Source: Boseongicola sp.
Lineage (GTDB): Bacteria > Pseudomonadota > Alphaproteobacteria > Rhodobacterales > Rhodobacteraceae
Direction of reading: 5' to 3'
Assembly (NCBI GenBank): GCA_028824715.1
Contig: JAPPCV010000148.1
Location: 1-64,000, forward strand
Length of the DNA stretch: 64,000 nucleotides
Part shown: positions 1-9,391 of the stretch, one piece after another
How positions within the stretch are numbered: position 1 is the first letter of the stretch
How the letters are laid out: the number at the start of each line of letters is the position of its first letter
Notes under the pieces: model-generated
What the model was told of the DNA's origin: nothing
Seen by the model: only the letters and a program-made list of their open reading frames with translations
The model's database searches: none
Position numbers and translations under genes: made by a program

Positions 1-1419
1 GCAGGGACAAGGGCTTGCGCACGTTCGATCCCGTTTTGTTCTCCCTGAAGGTCCGTCTAGCCCTGCCGGGTCATGACGGACCAGGCGGAACGACGCGGGC
101 ACCTCGCGGGCACGTCGCGGCATTTCGGCCCCGCGTCGGCACAGTCTCCGATTGGCGGCGCCTTGCGGACATGGCGGCAGCGTCCCGGATGGCTGCGATC
201 CCGCATAGGTAGCGGTTTGACAGACGTCGCGCCCTTGGCCGGCGAGCTTGCGGAGAGCCTTCGTTCGTCGGTGCGGGCGGTTGGCTGCAGGGCTCTTGGA
301 GGCGCAGGCAACGTTGTCCAACCAGGTGCCGGAGATTGTCATGCCGCCAACCCTCGTCGGGATTCGCGATCTGCTCATCCACATGGCAACCACGGCGCGG
401 GAGCGTGAGGTCGGGGCACGCTGGTCGCGGGCGAGCGTGTGCGCGGAATGACGGCCATTGCCTGCTGCCGGATCCGGAAAAAGCTGTCCTGGCGCATGGC
501 TGGGGCCGCAGGGTTCTCGACGGCGTGCGGTTGATCTCAGGACAGGATCGCTGCATCGAGCGGGACGACGCGGGACGCAGGGAGCTTCTTCGTGGCGTGA
601 CCTGCCTTGGCCGGTGCCCGATCCGGGCCGGTGCGTGCTGTTCGCATATTGCGGGCCGAGCCCGCGGGCGTCTCCTGCCACCGATGCCGCACGATTTCGA
701 GGCGCACGACGGGCTCTGGCCGTTCCTTGTGGAGAGCTTTGTCGATGAAGTGTATGGTGGCCCATGCCTGCGGCCAGCCAGTTTCCGGTCCGCGGGCAAG
801 TCGACTGGTCGAGGCCGAAGGGACTTGGCCAGGCGGCGCCGACGGACCGAGATGATGGTTTCGATGGACAAGACGGAACGTGCTTGGCGAAGCAAGTTCG
901 GCGTGGATTGCGTGGATCATGCTTCGGTGCGGCCAAATTTGGGTTTGGGGGCTCGCTTGGGAGACAAACGCCTGTCTGCGCTTCGTGCGAAGAGCGCCGA
1001 ACTGTTGGCGGCTTGCCCCGAACCGAAGTTCGGTGTCGGCATCGCCGCCATCCATGTGGTGGTCGTCAGGCGCATCATGGCCATGACGCCTTTTGGACGT
1101 CGATTGCCCAAGTTCGGTTCAGGGTTGATGTTTTCAGTTCACCAAGCGGTCCTCCTGCACGACCATGCACTGCTGCGCGACACGAGGGCTCCGGACCGGA
1201 TCGGCGGTGCGGTGCGCGTCGGGGGATCGTCTCGGTCGCTGGCGCGTTCGCAAGCACGTTTCGGAGTCAGGAATCCAGATCATGTTGTACCAGCAGATCC
1301 GGCTCTCGATCGTGTCTCATGGCCAGCGCGTCGGACGCAGCGCAGGCCAGTGGCGTGCCTCGCCCCACGAGGCATGACCTGTTGCAATGCACGCTTGTCA
1401 TGACATTGCAGGGCGAGGC
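1..1419. other. Long region without a recognisable gene
   Basis: All six frames hold only overlapping low-information open frames, rich in Arg, Ala and Pro, of the kind GC-rich DNA gives by chance. The one faintly gene-like stretch is around 905-1035 on the plus strand, where a frame reads ARLGDKRLSALRAKSAELL. It vaguely recalls the N-terminal DNA-binding part of IS4/Tn5-type transposases, but too little is left to call it. The block may be eroded former coding sequence like other parts of this window; that is inference. Confidence 0.5.
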
Positions 1420-2082
1420 GTGAAAGTCGTCGACAGGCCTGCGTCCTGCTTTGGGGACCGGCGATCCGGGGCTCAGATAGAACTGGTCGTGATTCACTAT
1501 ACCGCAATGGAGAGTGCCGAGGCGGCGCTTGACCGCCTCTGCGACGGTGAATTCGAAGTCTCTGCGCATTACCTGGTAGGGCGGGACGGAACGGTGTTTC
1601 GGATGGTTTGCGAGGACAAGCGGGCCTGGCACGCGGGCGCCGGCTCCTGGGCGGGGCGCGGTGACGTGAATTCCCGTTCCATCGGGATCGAACTCGACAA
1701 TGACGGCACGTCGCAATTCACGGAACCGCTAATGGTAAGTCTGGAAGTTCTGCTCGCTGACATTCTGCACCGTCATGGCCTGCCTCCGCGGGCGGTGATC
1801 GGGCACTCCGACATGGCCCCCGGCCGCAAGAGCGACCCTGGGCGGCATTTCGACTGGCGGCGGCTGTCCGAGAAGGGTCTCTCGGTCTGGCCGGCACATT
1901 TGTCGGGCGGCGACTTCATGCGAGATGCCGCTGCGTTCGGCTACCCGGTGGACGTGGGGGAAAGCGCCATTTTGTCCGCCTTCCGCCAGCGCTTCAATCC
2001 GAATGCGAGTGGTTGCCTGTCGAAGGATGATGAGGCGCTCATGGCAGGGCTGGCACGAGGGTTTCCGGCAGAGATCGCATGA
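1420..2082 (+). CDS. N-acetylmuramoyl-L-alanine amidase, AmpD/Amidase_2 type
   Basis: The 220-residue protein has the Amidase_2 (PGRP-like) fold signatures in order: VVIHYTAMES near the N-terminus with the first zinc-binding His, AHYLVGRDGTVFRMV, AWHAGAG, SIGIELDND, and GHSDMAPGRKSDPGRHF with the second His and the Asp/His pair. This family cleaves the amide between N-acetylmuramic acid and the stem peptide. No signal peptide or membrane segment is seen, which suggests a cytoplasmic AmpD-like role in muropeptide recycling. The last ~60 residues resemble a peptidoglycan-binding helical tail. A GTG start is chosen because family similarity begins just after it; an in-frame ATG at 1387 would add 11 unlikely residues. 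It stands alone between non-coding blocks. Confidence 0.85.
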   Translation: MKVVDRPASCFGDRRSGAQIELVVIHYTAMESAEAALDRLCDGEFEVSAHYLVGRDGTVFRMVCEDKRAWHAGAGSWAGRGDVNSRSIGIELDNDGTSQFTEPLMVSLEVLLADILHRHGLPPRAVIGHSDMAPGRKSDPGRHFDWRRLSEKGLSVWPAHLSGGDFMRDAAAFGYPVDVGESAILSAFRQRFNPNASGCLSKDDEALMAGLARGFPAEIA

Positions 2083-2841
2083 CGCCCATCCGGCGCGTGT
2101 GTAACGCGTCTGATCTGCCTTGTGGCTTCCTTGCGCACGCATCCGTTCTTCGAAAAGGCTTTGGGACGAGGTTGCCATGGCATCGAGAATTCCAGCGCTT
2201 TTCGGGGTCGCGGTGGACCCGCGCGACGATGTCCGGCTCGCACATTTCTTCCTTGTCGTCGTCAAACGCAAGGACCTGCGAATCTTCCGGAACTTGTTGG
2301 TGGTCGATTGATTGACAGATTGGCTGGGGCGTCCCGTCATCTGGTCACGACCTTGCCATGGATGCGGATTCTGGCACTTTCGGGACCAGACTCTTGGGTA
2401 GAGGCAGTTGCAGAGCGATCGTCCAGCCAGCGTGTCCCGTCGGCGCTTCACTGCCACCCCGACCGCACACAGGCACCATGCGTCGACTTCCCGAAGTCCG
2501 GCCAGCTGCGCTTCCGCAGAGCCATCAAGGCACGTCCTTGCCTGCGCCTGGGCCAAGATGCCCGCTCGTGCGGCGCCTCAGTGCATTCATCGCGGCCCCT
2601 GGGCAAACCTCCGCGTCTTTGCGAGAAGGCATTCCCTCAGAGGGTCCAGTGCGGATCCCAGGCGCCCGTCGGGCCGCCGCGGCGGGCGTCACCGGACTGC
2701 ATCGCTGCAACTGCACGAGATTGCAGGTCGTTCGAGAAGGCAATTGGCATTCGCGCCAGCCTCATGAATTTCGAAGCGCACGTCGAATCAGGCTTCAGCG
2801 TCCTTGGGATCCCTGACGATTCTGGGCAGGTCGGGCATGTT
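2083..2841. other. Non-coding block, possible gene relic
   Basis: No intact gene is seen. A short plus-strand frame ending at 2311 (reading FGVAVDPRDDVRLAHFF and onward) looks more protein-like than its surroundings but was not recognised. The rest is chance open frames. It lies between the amidase and the convergent end of phnM. Confidence 0.4.
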
Positions 2842-4035
2842 CTAGCTGACGCGTCGGCCGTTGACCCAAACGCTGATGACAGCATGGGTTGAAGCGATCG
2901 ACCGAAGCCGGACGAGGTCCGCCCGTTTTCCTGTGGAAATTGCGCCACGATCTTTGAGACCGGCCGCTTGAGCAGGGGCTTGGCTGATGCATCTGATGGC
3001 GCGGGGAAGATCCTGCCACATCTCGGCGAGCCGGAAGGCCGCCAGCAATGATGCAGAGGGCACGTAGTCGGAAGACACGATGTCCAGCAGATCACGCTTG
3101 GCCAGAACAAGCGCTGAGACATTGCTGTAGTGTGAGCCGCCACAAATGATGTTCGGACCCCCCAACATGATCGCAATGCCCGCCTCGCGGCAGGCTTCGG
3201 CAGCCTCAATCGTCGTCGGGAACTCTGCAAGGCGAACTCCGTGCGCTGCGGAAACGGCGACTTGGTCAGCTGTGGTGTCGTCGTGACTGGCAAGCACCGC
3301 GCCGAGGCGCTTGGCATCCTGGATGGCCATTGCTTCGTGCTTGTCGCCGTGCCTTTCCCGCAGCGCCCGTAGACGGGCCACATGATCGTCAAATTCCTTG
3401 TCGTTCATGTCTTTCCTCTTGGCGACATGCGCTTTCATCTTGCTGAGGTCCCTGAACTGCCGCTGGCCGGGCGTGTGATCAGTCAGGCTGACGATGCCCA
3501 CCCGGTCTTCCGGGCCGAATTCGGCCAGTTCGTCCATCAGGGTTTCCGAGCACACTTCGGCGCGCAGATGCAGGAAGTGGCTGATCTTCAATGCACCTTC
3601 GGATCGAAGCTCGAGCAATTCATGCGACAGTCCACGCGCGTAGCGCAGGTACCGGGCCTTGCCGGACGGTATCGAGCCCACGCGCATCGCGTCGAACACC
3701 GTCGTGATGCCCGTGGAAGCGAGTTCACGGTCGTGGGCCAGGATCGCCGGTGCGTGTGGCCAAGGGACATTTGACCGTGGTTCGATATGCCGCTCAAGAT
3801 TGTCGGTATGGAGTTCCACAAGCCCGGGGATCAGAAAATCGCCCGCAAAATCGATTGCGCCATCGGGAACATGGCCGGATTCTTCAATCGAGGTAATGGC
3901 TCCCTGTTCAATCGTGACGCTGCCCGTGATGACGCGGTCCTCAAGCACGACACGTGCGTTGGCGAGGCAGGTGTTTTCTGTCACATCCGCGTCATGTTGC
4001 CGGGATGGCACGGAATCTGGGAACGGTGAATTCAT
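2842..4035 (-). CDS. phnM: Alpha-D-ribose 1-methylphosphonate 5-triphosphate diphosphatase PhnM
   Basis: The 397-residue amidohydrolase-superfamily protein matches PhnM, which removes pyrophosphate from ribose 1-methylphosphonate 5-triphosphate in the C-P lyase pathway. Visible family features are GDFLIPGLVELHTDNLERH near residues 70-88 with metal-binding His/Asp, a region of conserved Lys and His in the middle, LASHDDTT near residue 260, and the C-terminal GKRADLVRL segment of the beta-sandwich. Its start overlaps by two bases the start of the divergent DUF1045 pseudogene, an arrangement often seen with phnM. No phnG-L, phnN or phosphonate transporter genes lie nearby, so it is an orphan here, and its partner is broken. 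It looks intact; whether it is functional depends on phn genes elsewhere in the genome. Confidence 0.93.
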   Translation of the reverse strand: MNSPFPDSVPSRQHDADVTENTCLANARVVLEDRVITGSVTIEQGAITSIEESGHVPDGAIDFAGDFLIPGLVELHTDNLERHIEPRSNVPWPHAPAILAHDRELASTGITTVFDAMRVGSIPSGKARYLRYARGLSHELLELRSEGALKISHFLHLRAEVCSETLMDELAEFGPEDRVGIVSLTDHTPGQRQFRDLSKMKAHVAKRKDMNDKEFDDHVARLRALRERHGDKHEAMAIQDAKRLGAVLASHDDTTADQVAVSAAHGVRLAEFPTTIEAAEACREAGIAIMLGGPNIICGGSHYSNVSALVLAKRDLLDIVSSDYVPSASLLAAFRLAEMWQDLPRAIRCISQAPAQAAGLKDRGAISTGKRADLVRLRSIASTHAVISVWVNGRRVS

Positions 4036-4523
4036 GTCCGGACACTCACGTTTTGGAATTTACCATCTGCCGCCAATGGGTTCGATTGCCGAATTCGGGG
4101 CTCATTGGCTGGGCTGGGACATCGACCTTGGCCACACCTGCGATAGACCGGATGTCGCCGGGATTGAAGACACCACCTTTGCAGCCGGCAAATATGGGTT
4201 TCATGGCACGCTGATGCCACCATTCTGATTGGCTGAAGGCATCGCGCCAGAGGCGCTTGAGGCCGCGGTTGAGGGCATCGCCGAGCGCCACTCGCCGATT
4301 CGACTGCGATGCCGTGAATTGTCCGTGATCGATCGGTTTCCGGCGTTGACCCCGGTGGGTGATGCGCGCGCACTTCAGGAATTGGGGCGTGACATAGTTG
4401 CAGACCCGGACCAGATGCGCGCACCGCCCACGACTGCCGAGCTTGCGTGCCGCCGCGCCGCCGGGCTGACAATCAACCAGGCCAACTTTCTGCGATGGGG
4501 ATACCCCTGCGCGACGGATGAGT

Positions 4524-4531
4524 TTCGGTTT
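4524..4531 (+). repeat. Target-site duplication, left copy
   Basis: TTCGGTTT directly precedes the left inverted repeat and is repeated exactly after the right one. Together they give the uninterrupted DUF1045 codons for FRF. Confidence 0.88.
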
Positions 4532-4562
4532 GGAAATCATATGCTTGACAAGACTGGCGGTC
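4532..4562 (+). repeat. Left terminal inverted repeat of the tnpB element
   Basis: Read inward it begins GGAAATCATATGCTTGACAA and matches the inward-read right end at 23 of 31 positions, including ten consecutive bases TCATATGCTT. It lies 28 bp beyond the tnpB stop codon. Confidence 0.85.
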
Positions 4563-4590
4563 TGGCCGCCGCACGCATTGATTTCACGGG

Positions 4591-5806
4591 TCAGTGGAAG
4601 TTGCCAACGCAGACGCTCGCCGTGCAGACGCGCCAATCCCGGGCGCCTCGTCCTTCCCCCGCCCTGCCGTCAAGGGCAAGCGCGGGGATGTCCTTCGCCG
4701 CGTTGATGTCGGCATGGGCCGCGCGGCCGCAGGCCAAGCAGCGGAATTTCGCCCGAGTACTGCGGTCGCGATTGCGCTCGTCCTTCGCACCGCACTCGTG
4801 GCATGTCTGGCTCGTGTCCTTCGCTGGAACCGCGATCAGGTTCGCGGCCTTGCATTCCAGCATCCGCTTCAGCGCCGTCCAGCCCGTGTCCAGGATGCCG
4901 CGGTTGGTGCCGGATGCTTCTGCGCCACCCTCTTGCCTGGCTTCTCGACGGTGCCCTTCGCGGAGCGCGTCATCCCCTTCACGTTCAGCCCCTCGACGGC
5001 GACGGTTCCCGCCTTCGCCGCCAGTTTCCGGCTCACGTCGTGATGCCAGTTCCGCCGCCGGCTCGCGATCCTGCGGCGCACCCGCGCAAGATGCCGCTTC
5101 GTCCGCTCGCGCCGGCGGCGGGCCTTGCGCCGGCGGGACAGCTTCCGCTGCAGCCTTCGGGACCGCGCCTCCAGCCGCGCCATGTCCGGCATGACGCAAA
5201 GCTCGCCGTCGCTGTCCGCGACCTGGCCCCCGTTCCTGTCGAGGCCGACGGCGCGGCCGTTGCCGGCGGGTTCCCCGACCTCGACCGAGAGGCAGACGAC
5301 CGCGTGCCACTTGCCGCCGACGCGCTTCAGTACGACGGAGACCGGCTTCGCGCCGGGGTATGGGTTGCCGCCCTTCCTGCGGACCGCCATGTTCCCGAAG
5401 CCGGGAACGTGCAGCCTGCCGTCCCTGACCTTCACCCCGAAGACGACGCTGATGCCGTCGAAGCGGGCGCGCCCCTTGAATCTCGGGAACCCCGGCGTCT
5501 CCCCGTTCCTCACGCGCCGGAAGAAGTGCTTGTACGCCTCGTCCAGCCGCTTGAGAGTGCCGCGCTGGACCGCCACCGGGCATTCCGCCATCCCCGGAAC
5601 GTCCCGACGGCACTTCGTCAGCGCCTTGCACTGGTCGAAGAAAGTCAGCGACTTGCCCGTCTTCGGGTGGCAGTCGATGCGCTCCTCCGGGCGGCGTTGC
5701 AGAGCTGGCGCTGGTCCTCGATCGTCCGCTCGAGCCGACGCCATGCGCTCCGCCTCTGGGGGAGCAGGCGGTAGACGACCTGCCTGTGCGTGGCGACGAG
5801 GGCCAT
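4591..5806 (-). pseudogene. tnpB: TnpB RNA-guided nuclease, two frameshifts
   Basis: Three frames on the minus strand together read a full TnpB of about 400 residues. The N-terminal frame starts MALVATHRQVVYRLL and ends at QLCNAA. The middle frame has EERIDCHPKTGKSLTFFDQ, GFPRFKGRARFDG, RuvC-I GLDRNGG and RuvC-II VEGLN. The last frame has NRGILDTGW, the zinc finger CHECG...CLAC, and RuvC-III HADINAAKDI. Single-base losses near 5693 and 4924 explain both frame changes. All three catalytic acidic residues (D, E, D) and the four zinc Cys remain, so decay looks recent. In TnpB elements the guide (omega) RNA normally overlaps the 3' end of the gene; here that end is 59 bp from the element boundary. 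Confidence 0.9.
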
Positions 5807-5899
5807 GCGGTCGTTCCTCCGGTCTGCGATGGGGAGAGGACGCCGGGAGTGTTCCTGCCACGCAGCATGATTGCGCCGGGATTGCGTGACAAGCAGAAT

Positions 5900-5914
5900 G
5901 TTCCCTTTTTATTC
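5900..5914 (-). promoter_or_regulatory. LexA-box-like sequence upstream of tnpB
   Basis: The plus strand reads GTTC-CCTTTTT-ATTC, one base off the alphaproteobacterial LexA box GTTC-N7-GTTC. It lies 94 bp before the tnpB start inside the element. The 22 bases around it match the imuA operator region at 19 positions without gaps. SOS control is inference. Confidence 0.45.
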
Positions 5915-6037
5915 TCCTGCAAGCGAAACCGTACGGATGGGCGGGACACCCGGACGCGCGCGCACGTGATCCCCGTCCTCGCTGGCATCGTTCGCGCGGA
6001 CTCCACGTCTGGTGCCGTGTGCCGTGCCGGAGGAGCT

Positions 6038-6068
6038 GACGGGCGGTCTGGTTAAGCATATGAGCCCC
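6038..6068 (-). repeat. Right terminal inverted repeat of the tnpB element
   Basis: Read inward on the minus strand it begins GGGGCTCATATGCTTAACCA. It pairs with the left end, with mismatches clustered at positions 3-5 and scattered after position 15. The 8-bp target duplication follows immediately. Confidence 0.85.
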
Positions 6069-6076
6069 TTCGGTTT
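6069..6076 (+). repeat. Target-site duplication, right copy
   Basis: TTCGGTTT follows the right inverted repeat, and the next codons CAC ATG GAC continue the DUF1045 reading frame. Confidence 0.88.
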
Positions 6077-6312
6077 CACATGGACCTGACGGACAAGCTG
6101 ACTGGCATGCAGCGCTCCCTTGCAGAGGCTGCAGTCCGCGAACTGCTTCCAGAGCTGCCGCAGCCATTTGACATGTCCGAGATTGCGCTCGTGGGTGAGC
6201 GGACGGATGGAATGTTCCAAACCCAGCATCGATTTGCCCTGACCGGCTGAATCATTCGAATGGGATGCCGGTTGCCCAAGTCTGCCCGCCAAGCATTTGC
6301 AATTCTCGCGAC

Positions 6313-6341
6313 TTGCTTGGTGGAATCAATGCCCGTATGTA
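6313..6341 (+). promoter_or_regulatory. Predicted sigma-70-type promoter of rnpB
   Basis: TTGCTT and TATGTA are separated by 17 bases. The expected start of transcription, about 8 bases downstream, coincides with the first base of the P1 helix of RNase P RNA. Confidence 0.6.
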
Positions 6342-6349
6342 ACGCATTG

Positions 6350-6700
6350 CGGATGGCTGGATGGCCGCGAAACGAAGGTTTCGAGGAAAGTCCGGACTCC
6401 ACGGAGCGACGGTGCCGGGTAATTCCCGGCCGGGGAAACCCGAGGGATAGCGCCACAGAGAACAGACGGCCTCGCAAGCGGGGCAATGGTGAAACGGTGA
6501 GGTAAGAGCTCACCGCGGGACTGGCAACAGTACCGGCACGGCAAGCCCCACCGGGAGCAATGCCGAATAGGGGTCTCGCATGGACACGCTTCGGTTCAGG
6601 GACCCGGGTAGGCAGCATGACCCTTCCGGCAACGGCGGGGCAAGATGAATGGTCATCACCCCGGAAACGGGGCACAGAATCCGGCTTACAAGCCATCCGT
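6350..6700 (+). ncRNA. rnpB: RNase P RNA, bacterial type A
   Basis: The conserved blocks of RNase P RNA occur in order: GGATGGCTGG at the 5' end, GAGGAAAGTCCGGACTCC, AGCGCCACAGAGAACAGAC, GGTGAAACGGTGAGGTAAGA, AACAGTACCGGCACGGCAAG, ATGAATGGTCATCACC and GGGCACAGAATCCGGCTTAC. The P1 helix is closed by GGATGGCT at the start and AGCCATCC at the end. It is the catalytic RNA that removes 5' leaders from tRNA precursors. About 350 nt fits the class. It is free-standing, between the transposon-split gene and rpmG. Confidence 0.97.
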
Positions 6701-6940
6701 ACCTTGTCTTCGGAATGCGCTGCTCGCAACTGGCAAATGCTGCGATTGTGTTTGGATGCCGTCGGCCGCATCAGGAACAAGACGTTCAAGGCCAGGCCTG
6801 CGCAGACAACCGGACGCACGCCAAGTTCAGCACCGTTCCCGAATCGAATCCAGTTGACACCCCATGCTTGGCGTCTAAAACCCGGGCTGCGAGAATTCCG
6901 GCTCGGTTCCTTCAGGGCCGGGCCCGAGAGGAGAGACGCA

Positions 6941-7108
6941 ATGGCGAAGCCGACGACGATCAAGATTCGTCTGAATTCGACAGCAGACACGGGCCATTTC
7001 TACGTGACCAAGAAGAACGCCCGAACGATGACCGAGAAGATGACGGTGCGGAAGTACGACCCGGTCGCCCGAAGGCACGTCGAATACAGGGAAGGCAAGA
7101 TCAAGTAG
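6941..7108 (+). CDS. rpmG: 50S ribosomal protein L33
   Basis: This 55-residue basic protein reads [18 protein letters not shown] and ends YREGKIK, which matches the full length of bacterial L33 of the Cys-free type common in alphaproteobacteria. It is a component of the large ribosomal subunit near the E site. The start is fixed by a strong ribosome-binding site (GAGGAGAG) six bases upstream; the long open frame extending further upstream runs through the region after rnpB and is not coding. It is convergent with tkt. Confidence 0.97.
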   Translation: MAKPTTIKIRLNSTADTGHFYVTKKNARTMTEKMTVRKYDPVARRHVEYREGKIK

Positions 7109-7112
7109 GCGT

Positions 7113-7130
7113 CCGGCATGCCCGTGCCGG
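7113..7130. terminator. Hairpin between convergent rpmG and tkt
   Basis: CCGGCA and TGCCGG form a perfect 6-bp stem around a 6-base loop just after the rpmG stop codon. No T-run follows, so it is only terminator-like and may serve both convergent genes. Confidence 0.4.
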
Positions 7131-7167
7131 CATCGGTCCGGGCTGCGCGGAGCCTCAGGGTCCACCG

Positions 7168-9189
7168 CTACAGGAGCGACCGAACCTTTGCAGCGACGTT
7201 TTCTGCCGTGATTCCGAAATGGCGGTACAGGTCGCCGGCCGGAGCGGAAGCGCCGAATCCCTCCATGCCCACGAACCCGTCGCGTCCTGCGCGGCCACGC
7301 TCGCCAAGAAGCCACCTGTCCCAGCCTTGACGCACGCCCGCCTCTATGGCGACGCGGACCGCGCCCGCGGGCAGCACTCGTCTGCGGTAGGCTTCGTGCT
7401 GCTCGGCGAAAAGCTCTGCGCAAGGCATAGAAACCACGCTGGTGCCAATTCCCTCCGCTTCCAGAAGCGACCGTGCTTCCAGCGCAACGGACACCTCGGA
7501 TCCGGTGGCGATCAGGACCGCCTTTCGGCGGCCTGAACCGGGACGAGCCAAGGTGTAGGCACCCATGGCCGTGAGGTTTCTTGACTTGTGCTGTGTTCGC
7601 ACGGTCGGCAGGCCCTGGCGCGAGAGTGCCAGAACCGTTGGGGTTCGCCGTGACGAAAGCGCGATTTCCCACGCCTCGGCGGTTTCGACAGCATCAGCGG
7701 GCCGGATCACGCGGCAATTTGGAGTTGCGCGCAACATCGCCAGATGCTCGACGGGCTGGTGGGTGGGGCCATCCTCGCCCAACCCGATCGAATCGTGAGT
7801 CATCACGTAAGTCACGGGGAGGCCCATGAGCGCCGACAGCCGAACTGCCCCTCTGGCGTAGTCGGTGAAGCAAAGAAACGTGCCGCCATAGGGCCTGACA
7901 CCGCCATGGAGCGCCATGCCGACCATCGCGGCCGCCATGCCGTGTTCGCGGATCCCGTAGTGGATGTAGCGGCCCTTGCGATTCGTCGAGTCGAATATTC
8001 CAAGATCCGGAGTCTTCGTGTTGTTCGATCCGGTCAGGTCGGCCGACCCTCCGATGGTTTCGGCCACGGACGGGTTGATCACCTCCAGCGCCATTTCCGA
8101 CGCCTTGCGGGTCGCCACCTTGGGCTGCTCGTTCGACAGGGACTTTTTCAGGGCCCGGACGACGGGGACCAACCGCTTGTGCGTGCCTCCCGACATTATC
8201 CGGTTGAAGTCCGCCTGGCGCGAAGCCGAAAGCGTCGCAAAGCGGTTCTGCCACGCCTTGCGGGCCTCGCCGCCGCGGCGGCCGATGATTCGCCAGGAAT
8301 CAAGGATGGAACCGGGCAGATCGAACGGTGCATGTTGCCAGCCGTAGACGGCTCGCGTGGCCTCGATCTCGTCCTGGCCAAGGGGCGAACCATGTGCCGA
8401 GGCGGTGCCCTGCTTGGTGGGTGCGCCGAAGCCAATGACGGTCTTGCACGCGACCATCACTGGCCTTTTCGACTTGCGGGCCTTGCTCAGCGCACGGTCG
8501 ATGTCCTCGGGATCGTGCGCATCGCATTCCAGGACCTCCCAACCCGAAGCTTGAAAGCGCCGCTTCTGGTCCGTGGCGTCCGAAAGCGCGATGTTGCCGT
8601 CAATCGAGATGTCGTTGTCGTCCCAAAGCACGATCAGCCTTGAGAGTCGCTGCATGCCCGCAAGTCCGATCGCCTCCTGGCTCAAACCTTCCATCAGGCA
8701 TCCATCGCCGGCGATGACATAGGTGAAATGGTTGACGACCTTCTTTCCGAAACGTGCCCGGAGAGCTTCTTCTGCAATTGCGAATCCGACCGCGTTCGCA
8801 AGTCCCTGGCCAAGCGGTCCGGTCGTCGTTTCGATCCCCTTGGCATGGCCGTGTTCGGGATGACCTGCCGTGATGGAGCCAAGCTGGCGAAATCGCTTGA
8901 TCTGATCGAGCGTCATGTCCTCGTAGCCGGTGAGATGGAGCAACGCATAGAGGAGCATCGAGCCATGGCCCGCAGAAAGGATGAAGCGGTCGCGATCCGG
9001 CCATTCCGGGTCGGCCGCATCGAACTTGAGATGCCTTTCGAAGAGGACCGTCGCCACGTCCGCCATGCCCATGGGCATCCCGGGGTGGCCTGAATTGGCG
9101 GCCTGGACCGCATCCATGGCGAGCACGCGAATTGCAGCTGCGCGCGCGAAATGGTCCGGATGCAGTTCCTTCAGGGTCTCGATGTCCAT
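7168..9189 (-). CDS. tkt: Transketolase
   Basis: The 673-residue protein has the three transketolase domains. The N-terminal thiamine-diphosphate (PP) domain shows [26 protein letters not shown] and the GDG...N metal-binding motif ([10 protein letters not shown]). The middle pyrimidine domain contains the catalytic region [18 protein letters not shown] and [22 protein letters not shown]-terminal domain follows. It moves two-carbon units between sugar phosphates in the pentose phosphate pathway (and the Calvin cycle where present). It is divergent from the coiled-coil/zapA pair, a common alphaproteobacterial arrangement. No gap or pgk gene follows in this window; rpmG is convergent instead. 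Confidence 0.97.
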   Translation of the reverse strand: MDIETLKELHPDHFARAAAIRVLAMDAVQAANSGHPGMPMGMADVATVLFERHLKFDAADPEWPDRDRFILSAGHGSMLLYALLHLTGYEDMTLDQIKRFRQLGSITAGHPEHGHAKGIETTTGPLGQGLANAVGFAIAEEALRARFGKKVVNHFTYVIAGDGCLMEGLSQEAIGLAGMQRLSRLIVLWDDNDISIDGNIALSDATDQKRRFQASGWEVLECDAHDPEDIDRALSKARKSKRPVMVACKTVIGFGAPTKQGTASAHGSPLGQDEIEATRAVYGWQHAPFDLPGSILDSWRIIGRRGGEARKAWQNRFATLSASRQADFNRIMSGGTHKRLVPVVRALKKSLSNEQPKVATRKASEMALEVINPSVAETIGGSADLTGSNNTKTPDLGIFDSTNRKGRYIHYGIREHGMAAAMVGMALHGGVRPYGGTFLCFTDYARGAVRLSALMGLPVTYVMTHDSIGLGEDGPTHQPVEHLAMLRATPNCRVIRPADAVETAEAWEIALSSRRTPTVLALSRQGLPTVRTQHKSRNLTAMGAYTLARPGSGRRKAVLIATGSEVSVALEARSLLEAEGIGTSVVSMPCAELFAEQHEAYRRRVLPAGAVRVAIEAGVRQGWDRWLLGERGRAGRDGFVGMEGFGASAPAGDLYRHFGITAENVAAKVRSLL

Positions 9190-9391
9190 GCTGCCGCCCT
9201 TGGCTGGTCCATATCGCCTAGGTTCTTAGCAGCCAGCCTGCCGAACGCAAGGCGAGCCGAGGCGCAACATTCGGAAAGTGGGTGAAACTGTCGCTGCATG
9301 CGCTATGCTCCGGGCGGGCCCTGTTGTCTGCCGTCGATTCGCGATCCAGGCATCACGTGCTCGGCAGAGAATTCGCAAGCCAGGAGCAATC

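Larger units (their letters stand above)
4532..6068 (-). mobile_element. TIR-bounded transposon carrying only tnpB
   Basis: This 1,537-bp element sits inside the DUF1045 gene. Its ends are imperfect inverted repeats of about 31 bp, both starting GG and sharing the exact core TCATATGCTT. It is flanked by an 8-bp direct duplication. The only gene seen is a tnpB on the minus strand; no TnpA of the Y1 or serine type and no DDE transposase is present. Known IS200/IS605 and IS607 elements do not have such inverted repeats with an 8-bp duplication. DDE families such as ISL3, IS1595 and IS256 make 8-bp duplications, so mobilisation in trans by such an enzyme is likely. The family cannot be fixed from the sequence alone. 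Confidence 0.85.
4034..6250 (+). pseudogene. DUF1045-family protein, nonsense codon plus transposon insertion
   Basis: Two separated pieces form one gene: 4034-4531 and 6077-6250. The first reads MSGHSRFGIYHLPP and later YGFHGTLMPPF, and ends in DEFRF. The second starts with HMDLTDKL and ends FQTQHRFALTG. Removing the inserted element with one copy of the 8-bp duplication restores DEFRFHMDL exactly in frame and gives 223 codons, the usual size of DUF1045 proteins (2H phosphoesterase-like, commonly paired with phnM). There is also an in-frame TGA at 4226-4228, where the family usually has Arg before LAEG, consistent with a CGA to TGA change. The gene is therefore doubly inactivated. Function of the family is not established; the link is to phosphonate use. 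Confidence 0.9.

Noticed and set aside
905-1035. Possible IS4-type transposase N-terminal relic
   Set aside because: Only about 40 residues of weak resemblance and no inverted repeats; not enough to call.
4226-4228. TGA recoded as a sense codon
   Set aside because: Many intact genes here (for example fabB, polA, rpsR neighbours) end in TGA, so a general reassignment is excluded; no selenocysteine context is seen.
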